DNA from: JAIXWP01 sp943372555
Lineage (GTDB): Bacteria; Bacteroidota; Bacteroidia; Flavobacteriales_D; Sanyastnellaceae
DNA: 15,496 nt
Direction: 5' to 3'
NCBI GenBank assembly: GCA_943372555.1
Contig: CALRZB010000038.1
Location: 1 to 15,496, forward strand
Below the pieces are notes generated by a model. That model was not told the DNA's origin. It was given only the letters and a program-made list of their open reading frames with translations, and made no database searches. The position numbers and the translations under genes are program-made. Shown here in pieces: positions 6,091-13,561 of the stretch. Numbering within the stretch: the first letter of the stretch is position 1; the number at the start of each line of letters is the position of its first letter.

Positions 6091-7713
6091 ATGAATGAAG
6101 TATTTTTGACGTCCCTCAAAAAAATGAACGAACAAGATAACAGACAGAAGCGACGCGACCGAATTCAAGGAATTCGCGATGCTATGAACCAAACAATGGG
6201 TGTTGAGTTGGGAAAGCTACCTCCGCAGGCCGTTGATTTGGAAGAAGCCGTTCTCGGCGCAATGATGCTTGAGCAAAATTCGCTCAACGCAGTTATCGAT
6301 ATTCTTAAGCCGGCCAGTTTCTACAAAGAAGCCAATGCGCGCATCTATGATGCCATCAGTGCATTGTTTGGAAAAGGTGACCCAGTGGATATACTCACTG
6401 TTACTCACGCACTGCGCAAAGCAGCTCAACTTGAGTTGGTAGGCGGACCGCTTTACATTTCTTCTCTTACCAATCGTGTCGCATCTACTGCAAACGTAGA
6501 AACGCACGCTCGTATCATTGCTCAAAAACACATTCAACGAGAGTTGATTCGTATATCCAGTGATATCATTAAAGACGCATACGACGAGACTTCCGATGTA
6601 TTTGATCTTTTGGATAAAGCTGAGAACAACCTCTTCCAAGTTGCTGAGGGTAACATCAGAAAGAACTACGATAAAATGAGTGCCTTGATCAAGATCGCTT
6701 TGGAGCAGATCGAAGAAGCACGAAAAAATAAAAGTGGCGTTAGTGGTGTTCCGACGGGATTCACTGCCCTCGACCGCGTTACTAGCGGATGGCAACGTTC
6801 AGACATGATCGTTATCGCGGCTCGTCCTGGTATGGGTAAAACAGCATTCGTGCTGTCGATGGCCCGCAACATGGCTGTTGAATTCAACATGGCTGTTGCC
6901 TTATTCTCGCTAGAGATGTCGAGCGTCCAGCTAGTACAACGTCTTATTTCTAGTGAAACAGAAATAGATGCTGAAAAGCTTCGTAAAGGAAATCTTGCTG
7001 AACACGAATGGCATCAGCTTCACCAACGTATCTCACGTATTGGTGATGCGCCAATCTTTATTGATGATACTCCTGCTTTGTCGGTATTCGAGCTTCGTGC
7101 GAAATGTCGTCGTTTGAAGGCTCAACACGGCATTCAAATTATTATCATTGATTACTTGCAACTAATGACTGCGGGTGGTGATGGTAGGTCAGGAAATCGT
7201 GAACAAGAGATTTCAACGATATCTCGATCGATTAAGCAAATCGCAAAAGAACTAGACGTTCCAGTAATTGCACTTTCTCAGTTGTCTCGTCAAGTGGAAA
7301 CACGCGGTGGAGACAAGCGTCCAATGTTGAGCGACCTTCGTGAATCTGGAGCGATAGAGCAAGATGCCGATATCGTGGCATTTATCTATCGCGCGGAATA
7401 CTATGGCATCGATCAAGATTCTGAAGGAAATTCTACTGCAGGTAAAGGTGAAATCATTATCGCAAAACACCGCAATGGTTCACTAGAAGATGTGCCACTG
7501 CGCTTCATCGGACGACTTGCGAAATTTACCAATCTCGACGGATTCGATTACGACAATACAGATTACGGAAAGGCCGTTCAAGCCAATACTTCATTCAGTG
7601 AACCACAAACAAATGCGGGTGGATCGACTACAATCACGGTATCATCAAAACTCAACACAATGCTTGATGATGATGAACCGTTCGACTACGGTGGAGATAC
7701 CGCTCCTTTTTAA
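6091..7713 (+). CDS. dnaB: Replicative DNA helicase DnaB
   Basis: Hexameric 5'-3' helicase that unwinds DNA at the replication fork and recruits primase. 540 aa. The N-terminal DnaB domain (about 45-150) and linker helix (170-186) precede a RecA-like motor. The Walker A is ARPGMGKT (244-251), the catalytic Glu is E275 in FSLEMS, and the Walker B is IIIIDYLQL with D354. The ALSQLSR motif (394-400) and the KHRNG arginine-finger motif (459-463) are also present. There is no intein or frameshift. The C-terminal tail (about 485-540) is low complexity and ends DDDEPFDYGGDTAPF, resembling the acidic Pro-Phe tip of SSB. A second in-frame ATG at 6124 (residue 12) is an alternative start; the N-terminal 40 residues are basic and unconserved, so the start is uncertain. 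The gene is followed two bases later by the -7 element of the next gene. Confidence 0.97.
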   Translation: MNEVFLTSLKKMNEQDNRQKRRDRIQGIRDAMNQTMGVELGKLPPQAVDLEEAVLGAMMLEQNSLNAVIDILKPASFYKEANARIYDAISALFGKGDPVDILTVTHALRKAAQLELVGGPLYISSLTNRVASTANVETHARIIAQKHIQRELIRISSDIIKDAYDETSDVFDLLDKAENNLFQVAEGNIRKNYDKMSALIKIALEQIEEARKNKSGVSGVPTGFTALDRVTSGWQRSDMIVIAARPGMGKTAFVLSMARNMAVEFNMAVALFSLEMSSVQLVQRLISSETEIDAEKLRKGNLAEHEWHQLHQRISRIGDAPIFIDDTPALSVFELRAKCRRLKAQHGIQIIIIDYLQLMTAGGDGRSGNREQEISTISRSIKQIAKELDVPVIALSQLSRQVETRGGDKRPMLSDLRESGAIEQDADIVAFIYRAEYYGIDQDSEGNSTAGKGEIIIAKHRNGSLEDVPLRFIGRLAKFTNLDGFDYDNTDYGKAVQANTSFSEPQTNAGGSTTITVSSKLNTMLDDDEPFDYGGDTAPF

Positions 7714-7714
7714 T

Positions 7715-7749
7715 TACATTTGTTGAGGGCACGATCGTTGCCGAGGAGG
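7715..7749 (+). promoter_or_regulatory. Promoter element and Shine-Dalgarno of the GATase-like gene
   Basis: TACATTTG (7715-7722) matches TAnnTTTG exactly and begins two bases after the dnaB stop. GAGGAGG (7743-7749) is a strong Shine-Dalgarno, 6 bases before the ATG at 7756. Such sites are unusual in Bacteroidota, where the anti-SD is largely unused. No good -33 element is seen. Confidence 0.5.
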
Positions 7750-7755
7750 TTTTGA

Positions 7756-9015
7756 ATGAAAAAGTTGATCGTCATTTTATTCTTGTGTCTTTCTGTGAGC
7801 TCATCGTTCGCAAGTAAAATTCTTATCCCCATGGATGAGAGTCAGACCAATCACCTTAAATCTTATGGCATTGCCTATTGGATTTTAGAAAATAAAATCA
7901 ATATCGAATGGCTACTAAACTACCGCGGCGGTAGTTTTCTCGTTGATAATTATCCAGACATTACAAAAGAATGTAGCATCAGAGGCGTGAGCTATCAGGT
8001 GATTGCGGATGTTCAAGCACAAGCCATTTACAGCGAAATTTCTGACCCTGAAGTCAACATGGAACGCGTAAAATTGGAGGTAGCTCCAAAAATCGCCGTG
8101 TATTCTCCTCCAGGAAAACAACAATGGGACGACGCAGTTACACTAGTTCTTACATATGCTGAAATTCCTTACACCGTTGTTTATGATAAAGAAATTGTAA
8201 GAGGTGAATTGCCCAAATACGATTGGCTGCACTTGCACCACGAGGACTTCACAGGACAATACGGTAAGTTCTATGCATCTTTTAGAAACACAGCTTGGTA
8301 CCAAGAAGAGGTGCGATCACAAGAGGCGACCGCTGCAGAGTTGGGATTTGCTAAGGTCTCTGATATGAAAAGAGAAGTGGCAGTAAATATTTATAATTTC
8401 GTGGTTGGAGGTGGCTTCCTATTTACAATGTGCAGCGGCACTGATAGCTTTGATATCTCGCTAGCAGCCCAAGGTGTTGATATTGTAGAAAGTGTTTTTG
8501 ATGGAGATGCAAGTGATCCACAAGCCCAATCAAAATTGGATTACAATGCTGGACTAGCGTTCAAAGATTATCGCATTGAAAAGAATCCAATGGTATATGA
8601 ATTCTCTACTATTGACGCTACCGAAGATCACAATAAGCTAGGTGAAAAGAATGATTTCTTCACACTGTTTGACTTCTCTGCAAAGTGGGATATTGTTCCT
8701 ACTATTCTAACACAAAACCACACTCAAGTGATTCATGGTTTCATGGGACAGACAACGTCATTTAGAGAGCTCTATATGAAAAGTAGTGTCACCATTATGG
8801 GCGAAACGAAGAGCCTAAATGCGGCGAAATATATCCATGGTGAAATAGGGAAAGGACAATGGACCTACTACGGTGGCCACGATCCAGAAGATTATCAGCA
8901 TAGAGTAGGAGATCCTCCTACAGATTTGAATCTGCATCCGAACTCACCGGGATACCGTTTGATTCTCAATAATATTCTTTTCCCAGCGGCAAAGAGAGAG
9001 AAGCAAAAAACTTAG
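7756..9015 (+). CDS. Exported GATase1-like conserved Bacteroidota protein (often mislabelled asparagine synthetase B)
   Basis: 419 aa with a signal peptide (residues 1-19, ending SSSFA). The opening ASKILIPMDESQTNHLKSYG and LLNYRGGSFL are the hallmark of a conserved Bacteroidota family that pipelines name asparagine synthetase B. None of the features of that enzyme are visible: no N-terminal catalytic Cys2 and no PP-loop ATP pyrophosphatase motif. Instead, residues 111-240 read like a class I glutamine amidotransferase/ThuA-type alpha-beta fold. A strand-turn GGGFLFTMCSGTDS (218-231) puts C226 at a nucleophile elbow, and GKGQWTYYGGHDPED (365-379) offers H375 as partner. A Cys-His hydrolase, probably acting outside the cytoplasm, is an inference; substrate unknown. 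The gene has its own promoter and overlaps the end of the opposing lipoprotein gene by 4 bases. Confidence 0.8.
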   Translation: MKKLIVILFLCLSVSSSFASKILIPMDESQTNHLKSYGIAYWILENKINIEWLLNYRGGSFLVDNYPDITKECSIRGVSYQVIADVQAQAIYSEISDPEVNMERVKLEVAPKIAVYSPPGKQQWDDAVTLVLTYAEIPYTVVYDKEIVRGELPKYDWLHLHHEDFTGQYGKFYASFRNTAWYQEEVRSQEATAAELGFAKVSDMKREVAVNIYNFVVGGGFLFTMCSGTDSFDISLAAQGVDIVESVFDGDASDPQAQSKLDYNAGLAFKDYRIEKNPMVYEFSTIDATEDHNKLGEKNDFFTLFDFSAKWDIVPTILTQNHTQVIHGFMGQTTSFRELYMKSSVTIMGETKSLNAAKYIHGEIGKGQWTYYGGHDPEDYQHRVGDPPTDLNLHPNSPGYRLILNNILFPAAKREKQKT

Positions 9016-10994
9016 TTCTCGATAAGTTTTGCTGAGATGATTTGATCACCAATAGCGATTTCATCTACTACTTCCATTCCTTCTGTTACTGTTCCAATAA
9101 TGGTGTAACGTCCGTCTAGTCGAGGTTGCGGAAGATATGTAATGAACCATTGACAGCTTTCGGTATCTTTTCCAGAACTTGCTAAGCCAACAGTACCTCT
9201 TTCATAGCGCAAATCCGTGAATTCAGAGCGAATAGGGAAGTCCGTGCCGCCCATGCCTGTTCCGATAGGACAACCGCCTTGCGCTACAAAATTGGGCACA
9301 ATGCGATGGAATGATTTTCCAGTATAAAATCCATCATTCACTAGTTTGACAATATTCGCTACAGAACCTGGTGTGCGCTCCACATTGAGTTGCATTTTAA
9401 AAGTGCCTTTATTGGTTTCGAAAGCCACCACTTGATATTTAGAAATGGTGCTTACAAATGCCCAATCTATTTTACTAGAAAAATCAGGTTTTGCCAATTC
9501 TACTTTTCTCGTTCCAATAGAATTAATCGCTTCCACCAAGTGATTGTATGCTTCAATATCACGAGGCATTTTCATACTTTTCAAAGCAGCATCCATGATA
9601 GGGTCAAGTCGCATCGCATCGCTATCAGATGGAAGGTTGCGAGCTAAGTAAGTAGAGAATAAATCGATAACTCCGATATCCATTGTCTCGAAGCCTATCT
9701 GTGCGATTTGTGCAATTGATTTACCCGGTTTATTATTCTTTGAATAAAGCTCAACGATACTTTCTGCAGCAGCATATTTTACAATAGGCGAAGGGTCTTT
9801 CAACATGTTGGTCAAGTCTTCGATTCGCCCGTCGGTCGCAGCTAAGGCATGTATGTAAAATGATTTGGAATAATCATTCGTTGCGCTATTGATTAGCTTC
9901 ATACACTGAGCGCCGTCTGCATCCTTTCCTGCGATAATATTGAGTTTTGCAACGAGTGCTTTGATTTCGTCGTTGCGATCATTGCAAGCAACGTTAATAG
10001 CATCTAGCGACTCATTAAATTTTAATACAGAAATCGCTTGAAGTGCGGTGTTCACCACTTTAGAATCTTGGTGCTTCAGTATTGGAAGTAGATCAGAAAC
10101 CTCTGCTTTTCCCCTTCTTTCAATTCCTTGCAATGCTGAAATTGCGTTATGTGAATCGCTTTGAACACCGCCGATGAAACCAAGGAGAAACTGATCACTT
10201 TTTGGGTCATCAATTTTGGAGACAGCCGTAATCAGAGCGTTTTTCACATCAGTGTCTCGTTCAATTTCCACCCATCTGAAAATATACTTTTTATTGTTGT
10301 TAAGCCATTCAGTAGTGGCGCGCGCCATTGCTTGAGATCCATTAACTCGAGTTGGGCTATCACTGTCTTGAAGTAAATAGGGAAGTCGATCCATTAATTC
10401 ATCGGACTGTAAGCCACGAGAATTCAGCTGCAACATTGCAGTTACAAATCCATAGCGAATGTCTGAATCCGTGAATTTGACATCCCTAAGCATGAAATTG
10501 CCGTAATCATCTTTATTATAATATGTCTGAACAAAGCCACCAAAGAAGACCTGTTTGGCATTTTGACTAGACTGCGAATAGGTTTTTCCCATGGAGATCA
10601 ACAACTCACGCTGAACAGTTGTCGATTTTTCTTTTTTATAAATATCAATTAAAGGGGAGATAAGTGCTGACGTTTCTTCAAAATATCCCACGGCATGAGC
10701 TGCAGCTGCGCGAACCTCTTCGATTGAATCTTTAAAAACTAGATCGAATAAAGGTCGTAGTAGAATTGTGTCTTGAATGTTAGCCGCCAAATAAGCAGCG
10801 TCTCTTCTGAAATCGGCACTATCGTGTTTGAAAAACTCTAGAACAGTTTGCGCGTCGCGCTGATCCGCGGCTTGATAGAGTTTTACGTATTCCTCGTTGG
10901 AGAATTTATTTGACGCTTTTTTTGCTGCATCAGTGCAGGAGAAAAAAAGTGTAATTGATAATAGTGAGCTGAGAAATAGGGTCATTGGTTTCAT
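9012..10994 (-). CDS. HEAT-repeat lipoprotein with C-terminal cyclophilin peptidyl-prolyl isomerase domain
   Basis: 660 aa. An N-terminal export signal ends at FFSC (C20), a slightly irregular lipobox, so a lipoprotein is likely. Residues about 35-490 are helical HEAT-like repeats (for example RRDAAYLAANI, EEVRAAAAHAVGYF, KYAAAESIVELY). Residues about 520-660 are a cyclophilin domain. Its active-site landmarks are FHR (562-564), AQGG (571-574), QWFIT (615-619) and LDGRYTIIG (626-634), so prolyl isomerisation is likely. A scaffold of HEAT repeats plus a foldase suggests a periplasmic role in folding or assembling envelope proteins, which is inference. It starts 17 bases after the SiaB-like kinase gene and is probably co-transcribed with it. 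Its stop overlaps that of the opposing gene, with no terminator between. Confidence 0.88.
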   Translation of the reverse strand: MKPMTLFLSSLLSITLFFSCTDAAKKASNKFSNEEYVKLYQAADQRDAQTVLEFFKHDSADFRRDAAYLAANIQDTILLRPLFDLVFKDSIEEVRAAAAHAVGYFEETSALISPLIDIYKKEKSTTVQRELLISMGKTYSQSSQNAKQVFFGGFVQTYYNKDDYGNFMLRDVKFTDSDIRYGFVTAMLQLNSRGLQSDELMDRLPYLLQDSDSPTRVNGSQAMARATTEWLNNNKKYIFRWVEIERDTDVKNALITAVSKIDDPKSDQFLLGFIGGVQSDSHNAISALQGIERRGKAEVSDLLPILKHQDSKVVNTALQAISVLKFNESLDAINVACNDRNDEIKALVAKLNIIAGKDADGAQCMKLINSATNDYSKSFYIHALAATDGRIEDLTNMLKDPSPIVKYAAAESIVELYSKNNKPGKSIAQIAQIGFETMDIGVIDLFSTYLARNLPSDSDAMRLDPIMDAALKSMKMPRDIEAYNHLVEAINSIGTRKVELAKPDFSSKIDWAFVSTISKYQVVAFETNKGTFKMQLNVERTPGSVANIVKLVNDGFYTGKSFHRIVPNFVAQGGCPIGTGMGGTDFPIRSEFTDLRYERGTVGLASSGKDTESCQWFITYLPQPRLDGRYTIIGTVTEGMEVVDEIAIGDQIISAKLIEN

Positions 10995-11011
10995 GACCTC
11001 AAAATAAAGGA

Positions 11012-11593
11012 CTATTCTGTTTCCATGGTAATTTCCATCTGGAAATAACCAAAAGTTTCATTAATAGAGGTAATAGAATATTGAATTTCTTCGAGCGCAC
11101 GCTTTGCAATCGTCAATAATCCTAGACCTGCACCGCCTTTATAAGAGAAATCTTCGTTGCAAAGAGTTTCTATGAAGAGTTTGCGAATCGCATTTTTATC
11201 CATCATCGTGATTTCTTTCATTCTGTTTTCGAGAACTTTGATATCACCAGACAAAATCAGATTTCCTGTAAGAATTCTGTATTTATTGCTGCTGCGAGCA
11301 ATGATGAGGTAGCCATGCATGTGATTATTGCCATCTTTGGCCGCATGCAGGGATGTATTTTGAAGGATTTCAATAAGGACACTGCAAATTTTTCGCATCG
11401 TTTGTCTCTTATCACCAGCCTCCATAAGAGCGCTTTCAATAACCTTGATTGTAGAGTCTACTTTGGTTTGAGAAAAGTCGCCGAAGTGACTGAATATCAG
11501 GGTTTCCTTAGGGTCAGCGCTCAGTGTACCTAGCACCAGTTGGTGGTAGATAGTCTGAATATCTTCTAATGTTTTTCCTGTTATTGTCGTCAT
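11012..11593 (-). CDS. SiaB family protein kinase (DUF6272), anti-sigma-type ATPase fold
   Basis: 193 aa, cytoplasmic. An ATP-binding fold of the HATPase (anti-sigma-factor kinase) type is indicated by the N-box EILQNTSLHA (75-84) and the G-box YKGGAGLGLLTIAKRA (151-166). Overall it matches SiaB-like proteins, which in Pseudomonas phosphorylate the SiaC switch protein in partner-switching signalling. In other genomes a SiaC-like (DUF1987) gene and a SiaA-type phosphatase are usually adjacent; neither is present in this window, so here the kinase stands with the HEAT/cyclophilin lipoprotein. It is preceded by a promoter with both elements and by a GC-rich hairpin touching the start region. Family assignment is fairly sure; target and signal unknown. 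Confidence 0.8.
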   Translation of the reverse strand: MTTITGKTLEDIQTIYHQLVLGTLSADPKETLIFSHFGDFSQTKVDSTIKVIESALMEAGDKRQTMRKICSVLIEILQNTSLHAAKDGNNHMHGYLIIARSSNKYRILTGNLILSGDIKVLENRMKEITMMDKNAIRKLFIETLCNEDFSYKGGAGLGLLTIAKRALEEIQYSITSINETFGYFQMEITMETE

Positions 11594-11598
11594 GGCTC

Positions 11599-11614
11599 AC
11601 GGGTGGAGACCCGT
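11599..11614 (-). promoter_or_regulatory. GC-rich hairpin immediately upstream of the SiaB-like start codon
   Basis: In the minus-strand RNA, ACGGGT-CTCC-ACCCGT forms a perfect 6-bp stem with a 4-base loop. It ends 5 bases before the ATG and takes up most of the roughly 27-base leader expected from the promoter at 11627-11658. It could block ribosome access or be a protein site. The structure is seen; function is inferred. Confidence 0.5.
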
Positions 11615-11626
11615 CTATTTCGTGAA

Positions 11627-11658
11627 CAAAGCTAATCCTTTTTCGACGAATCTACAAA
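11627..11658 (-). promoter_or_regulatory. Promoter of the SiaB-like kinase / HEAT-cyclophilin operon
   Basis: TTTG (11655-11658), a 20-base spacer and TAGCTTTG (11627-11634) match the Bacteroidota consensus TTTG-N19-21-TAnnTTTG exactly. This is the best promoter in the window. Transcription would start near 11621. Confidence 0.8.
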
Positions 11659-11770
11659 TTTAATTGATGAATCGTAAAAAATCATAGCCGAATTCTGTTT
11701 TTGTAGCTTTTACAGAACCAAATGTAAATCGACGTGTCAATAGTTGGAAAGCTGATTATAAGAATTTATG

Positions 11771-11815
11771 AACAAAAACCCCATAAGACCTACCACGCTC
11801 TGAGATCTTACAGGG
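11771..11815 (-). terminator. Intrinsic terminator of the right-hand operon
   Basis: In the minus-strand RNA, CCCTGTAAGATCT (11803-11815) pairs with AGGTCTTATGGGG (11779-11791). All 13 positions pair, three as G-T, around an 11-base loop, followed directly by TTTTTGTT (11771-11778). It begins 33 bases after the stop of the small gene at 11848 and separates it from the SiaB-like operon. Confidence 0.85.
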
Positions 11816-11847
11816 AATATTGTCTTGGTTAACTAAAATTTCGCAAA

Positions 11848-12093
11848 TCAACCGTTACTCAACATGCGAAAAGAGTTCTTAGGAAGGATATACTCGCCAT
11901 CTTCCGGACGACGGATCATTTGATAGAATTCCTGACACAGATAATTTACTGGTCTGCGGAATGGACGATTGCACAAATAGCTCTCCCACACTTCAAAAGC
12001 AAGCTTTTTAGTAACAGTCCAAGCATATGGATTATATCCGCTTGGTCTAGAGAAACTATCAATGTACTTTTGTACTTCTGTTAGCGTATTCAT
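11848..12093 (-). CDS. Small conserved-looking hypothetical protein
   Basis: 81 aa from the ATG at 12093 (MNTLTEVQKYIDSFSRPSGY); an upstream in-frame start would add 10 residues that run through a palindrome, so it is not preferred. I do not recognise the family. The protein is soluble, rich in aromatic residues and Arg (YNPYAW, VWESYLCNRPFRRP, LCQEFYQMIRRPEDG) and without a signal peptide or membrane segment. Coding reality is supported by the composition, by a strong terminator 33 bases downstream, and by its position as the last gene after the glycosyltransferase (76 bases away). A palindrome overlaps its presumed leader. A small DNA- or protein-binding factor is conceivable, but nothing proves it. 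Confidence 0.7.
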   Translation of the reverse strand: MNTLTEVQKYIDSFSRPSGYNPYAWTVTKKLAFEVWESYLCNRPFRRPVNYLCQEFYQMIRRPEDGEYILPKNSFRMLSNG

Positions 12094-12095
12094 AG

Positions 12096-12121
12096 GTATC
12101 GTTTGTTTTGTTTGACGATAC
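12096..12121. promoter_or_regulatory. Palindrome upstream of the small gene (operator or leader hairpin)
   Basis: GTATCGT (12096-12102) and ACGATAC (12115-12121) are perfect 7-bp inverted arms separated by 12 bases, which read CAAACAAAACAA in the RNA. The element ends 2 bases before the ATG. It could be an operator at a transcription start or an RNA hairpin with an A-rich loop controlling translation. Confidence 0.5.
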
Positions 12122-12138
12122 AAATGACCACCCTGAGA

Positions 12139-12155
12139 TTGTAACCTATTTACAA
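12139..12155. repeat. Short inverted repeat between the glycosyltransferase and the small gene
   Basis: TTGTAA (12139-12144) and TTACAA (12150-12155) are perfect arms around 5 bases, 15 bases past the glycosyltransferase stop. No T-run follows, so it is not a convincing terminator; it may be an operator. Confidence 0.35.
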
Positions 12156-12169
12156 GGAGAAAAAATGTT

Positions 12170-13561
12170 CTATTTTTTTTCTATTTCTAGAATGAAATAC
12201 TTCCTGTCTGTTGATAACCAAGACTTTTTAAACGAAAATGTGTTGTCTTGTTTTAACACTTGATCTAACTGATTGCCACTTTTCAAAACAATTAGGAGGG
12301 AATTTTTCGACAATTCACCTTTCACCAGTTCTGAGGTTTGACTCATGGTCATGGAATCATCGATTAAAACAGTGTTATCTGATTCAGAATACAACAAACT
12401 ATAATATGAATTGTCCCAACCCATGAAGTCTATTAAAACGCCTTGATTTGGCATTACAATAGAATTACATTTTTCTACAGCCTCTACAATTTCTCTGTTT
12501 TTTAATCTCGGAATAGGCGCAATGCCATTCATTGGATAAACAAGGCTCAGAAATAAGGTGAAAATAATTGATGAATATGCAAATTCTCTTTTCTTCCAAT
12601 CTATCTGATTAATCAGAGGAAGCAATAGGATGAGCAAACCAGCAATAAATCGATGGTGAAGCATCAACGCTCCATTAATCGCCTGGTATATCATTATAGC
12701 CAGATAAACAAGAGGGATAATGATGAAGAACTTATCTAGGGCAATTCGAGATTTCTTTTGAGCGATCCATAACAGCCATACAATTGGACCAGTAGCAATT
12801 AGAATGGAAAAAGGAAAGAACCATAACCTGCGCGCTAAAATCTCAGGGTCTGACTCAAACCGCATACCCATGTGATCTTGAGTCCAAGCGCTATTGCCAT
12901 GAAATCCATAGAGTAAATCGCCTGTGGAATAATACTGAGAGATCATCCAAACAACTGGAAATAGCGAACAGACAGCTCCAAAAACAAAGAAGTTTTTAAA
13001 TTCTTTTTTGAAAAGAAAATACGTGCCCAGTAATGCCGCTAGGAGCCAGGCTTCATAGCGAAATGAACATGCTAAAGTCATCATCAAACCTGCCCAAATG
13101 ACGTTGACCGAATGTTTGTTCGGTCGAGTTATATAGTAAAGCGCCGAAGGCAGTAAAAGCAAAAGAAAAGACTCTGCAAGGGGAGTGCTTCCTAATCGAA
13201 GTACTAATGGACTGAAGGAAAACAGAAGTGCAGTAATGAGCGCCTTTTGATGACTGGAGCTATTTTTCATCCATGCATACACGGGAAAAAAGGCAAGCCA
13301 TGAAACGATAATATGAATTAGAATTGGAAAAAAAATCTTATTCGAACTGATAAAGGATCCTATACCCAAAACGTAAAAATGCCCCGGAGGCCAAATGGTA
13401 GAGCTTATCCAACTTGGATTTTTTGCCCAATCCAAGGAAAAAAGAATGCGCGAAACTGCATCTGCATCTGTCACTTCTACAAAAGGCCAGAGCACGAGTT
13501 TAACTAATAAAAGCATCAATGCTGCAGCAAGAACTTCTTGTTTTTCTGTAAGACTTTTCAT
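12170..13561 (-). CDS. GT-C family membrane glycosyltransferase (PMT/ArnT-like)
   Basis: 463 aa, about 9-11 hydrophobic segments up to residue 345, then a soluble C-terminal region (about 350-463). The first loop after TM1 contains TDADAV (D32, D34), the acidic motif expected of lipid-phosphate-sugar-using GT-C enzymes. WPPGH (57-61) and SFRYEAW (166-172) are further family-like motifs. Such enzymes transfer a sugar from a polyprenyl phosphate carrier on the outer face of the inner membrane. Acceptor and sugar cannot be told from the sequence. The start is the ATG at 13559-13561, which shares its A with the stop of the WYL gene (TGATG), so translation is probably coupled; a TTG one codon earlier is not needed. 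The soluble tail may shape specificity. Confidence 0.82.
   Translation of the reverse strand: MKSLTEKQEVLAAALMLLLVKLVLWPFVEVTDADAVSRILFSLDWAKNPSWISSTIWPPGHFYVLGIGSFISSNKIFFPILIHIIVSWLAFFPVYAWMKNSSSHQKALITALLFSFSPLVLRLGSTPLAESFLLLLLPSALYYITRPNKHSVNVIWAGLMMTLACSFRYEAWLLAALLGTYFLFKKEFKNFFVFGAVCSLFPVVWMISQYYSTGDLLYGFHGNSAWTQDHMGMRFESDPEILARRLWFFPFSILIATGPIVWLLWIAQKKSRIALDKFFIIIPLVYLAIMIYQAINGALMLHHRFIAGLLILLLPLINQIDWKKREFAYSSIIFTLFLSLVYPMNGIAPIPRLKNREIVEAVEKCNSIVMPNQGVLIDFMGWDNSYYSLLYSESDNTVLIDDSMTMSQTSELVKGELSKNSLLIVLKSGNQLDQVLKQDNTFSFKKSWLSTDRKYFILEIEKK

Noticed and set aside
6217..6795. 192-aa open frame antisense to dnaB
   Set aside because: dnaB is unambiguous on the other strand; the product has no recognisable motif and has the Phe/Cys/Ser-rich composition of a shadow.
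11693..11717. TTCTGT/ACAGAA inverted repeat as a terminator or operator
   Set aside because: 6-bp arms with a 13-base gap in AT-rich DNA, no T-run in position and no link to the promoter at 11627-11658; likely chance.
12139..12155. Terminator for the glycosyltransferase gene
   Set aside because: The inverted repeat has only 6 bp of mostly A/T pairs and no following T-run.
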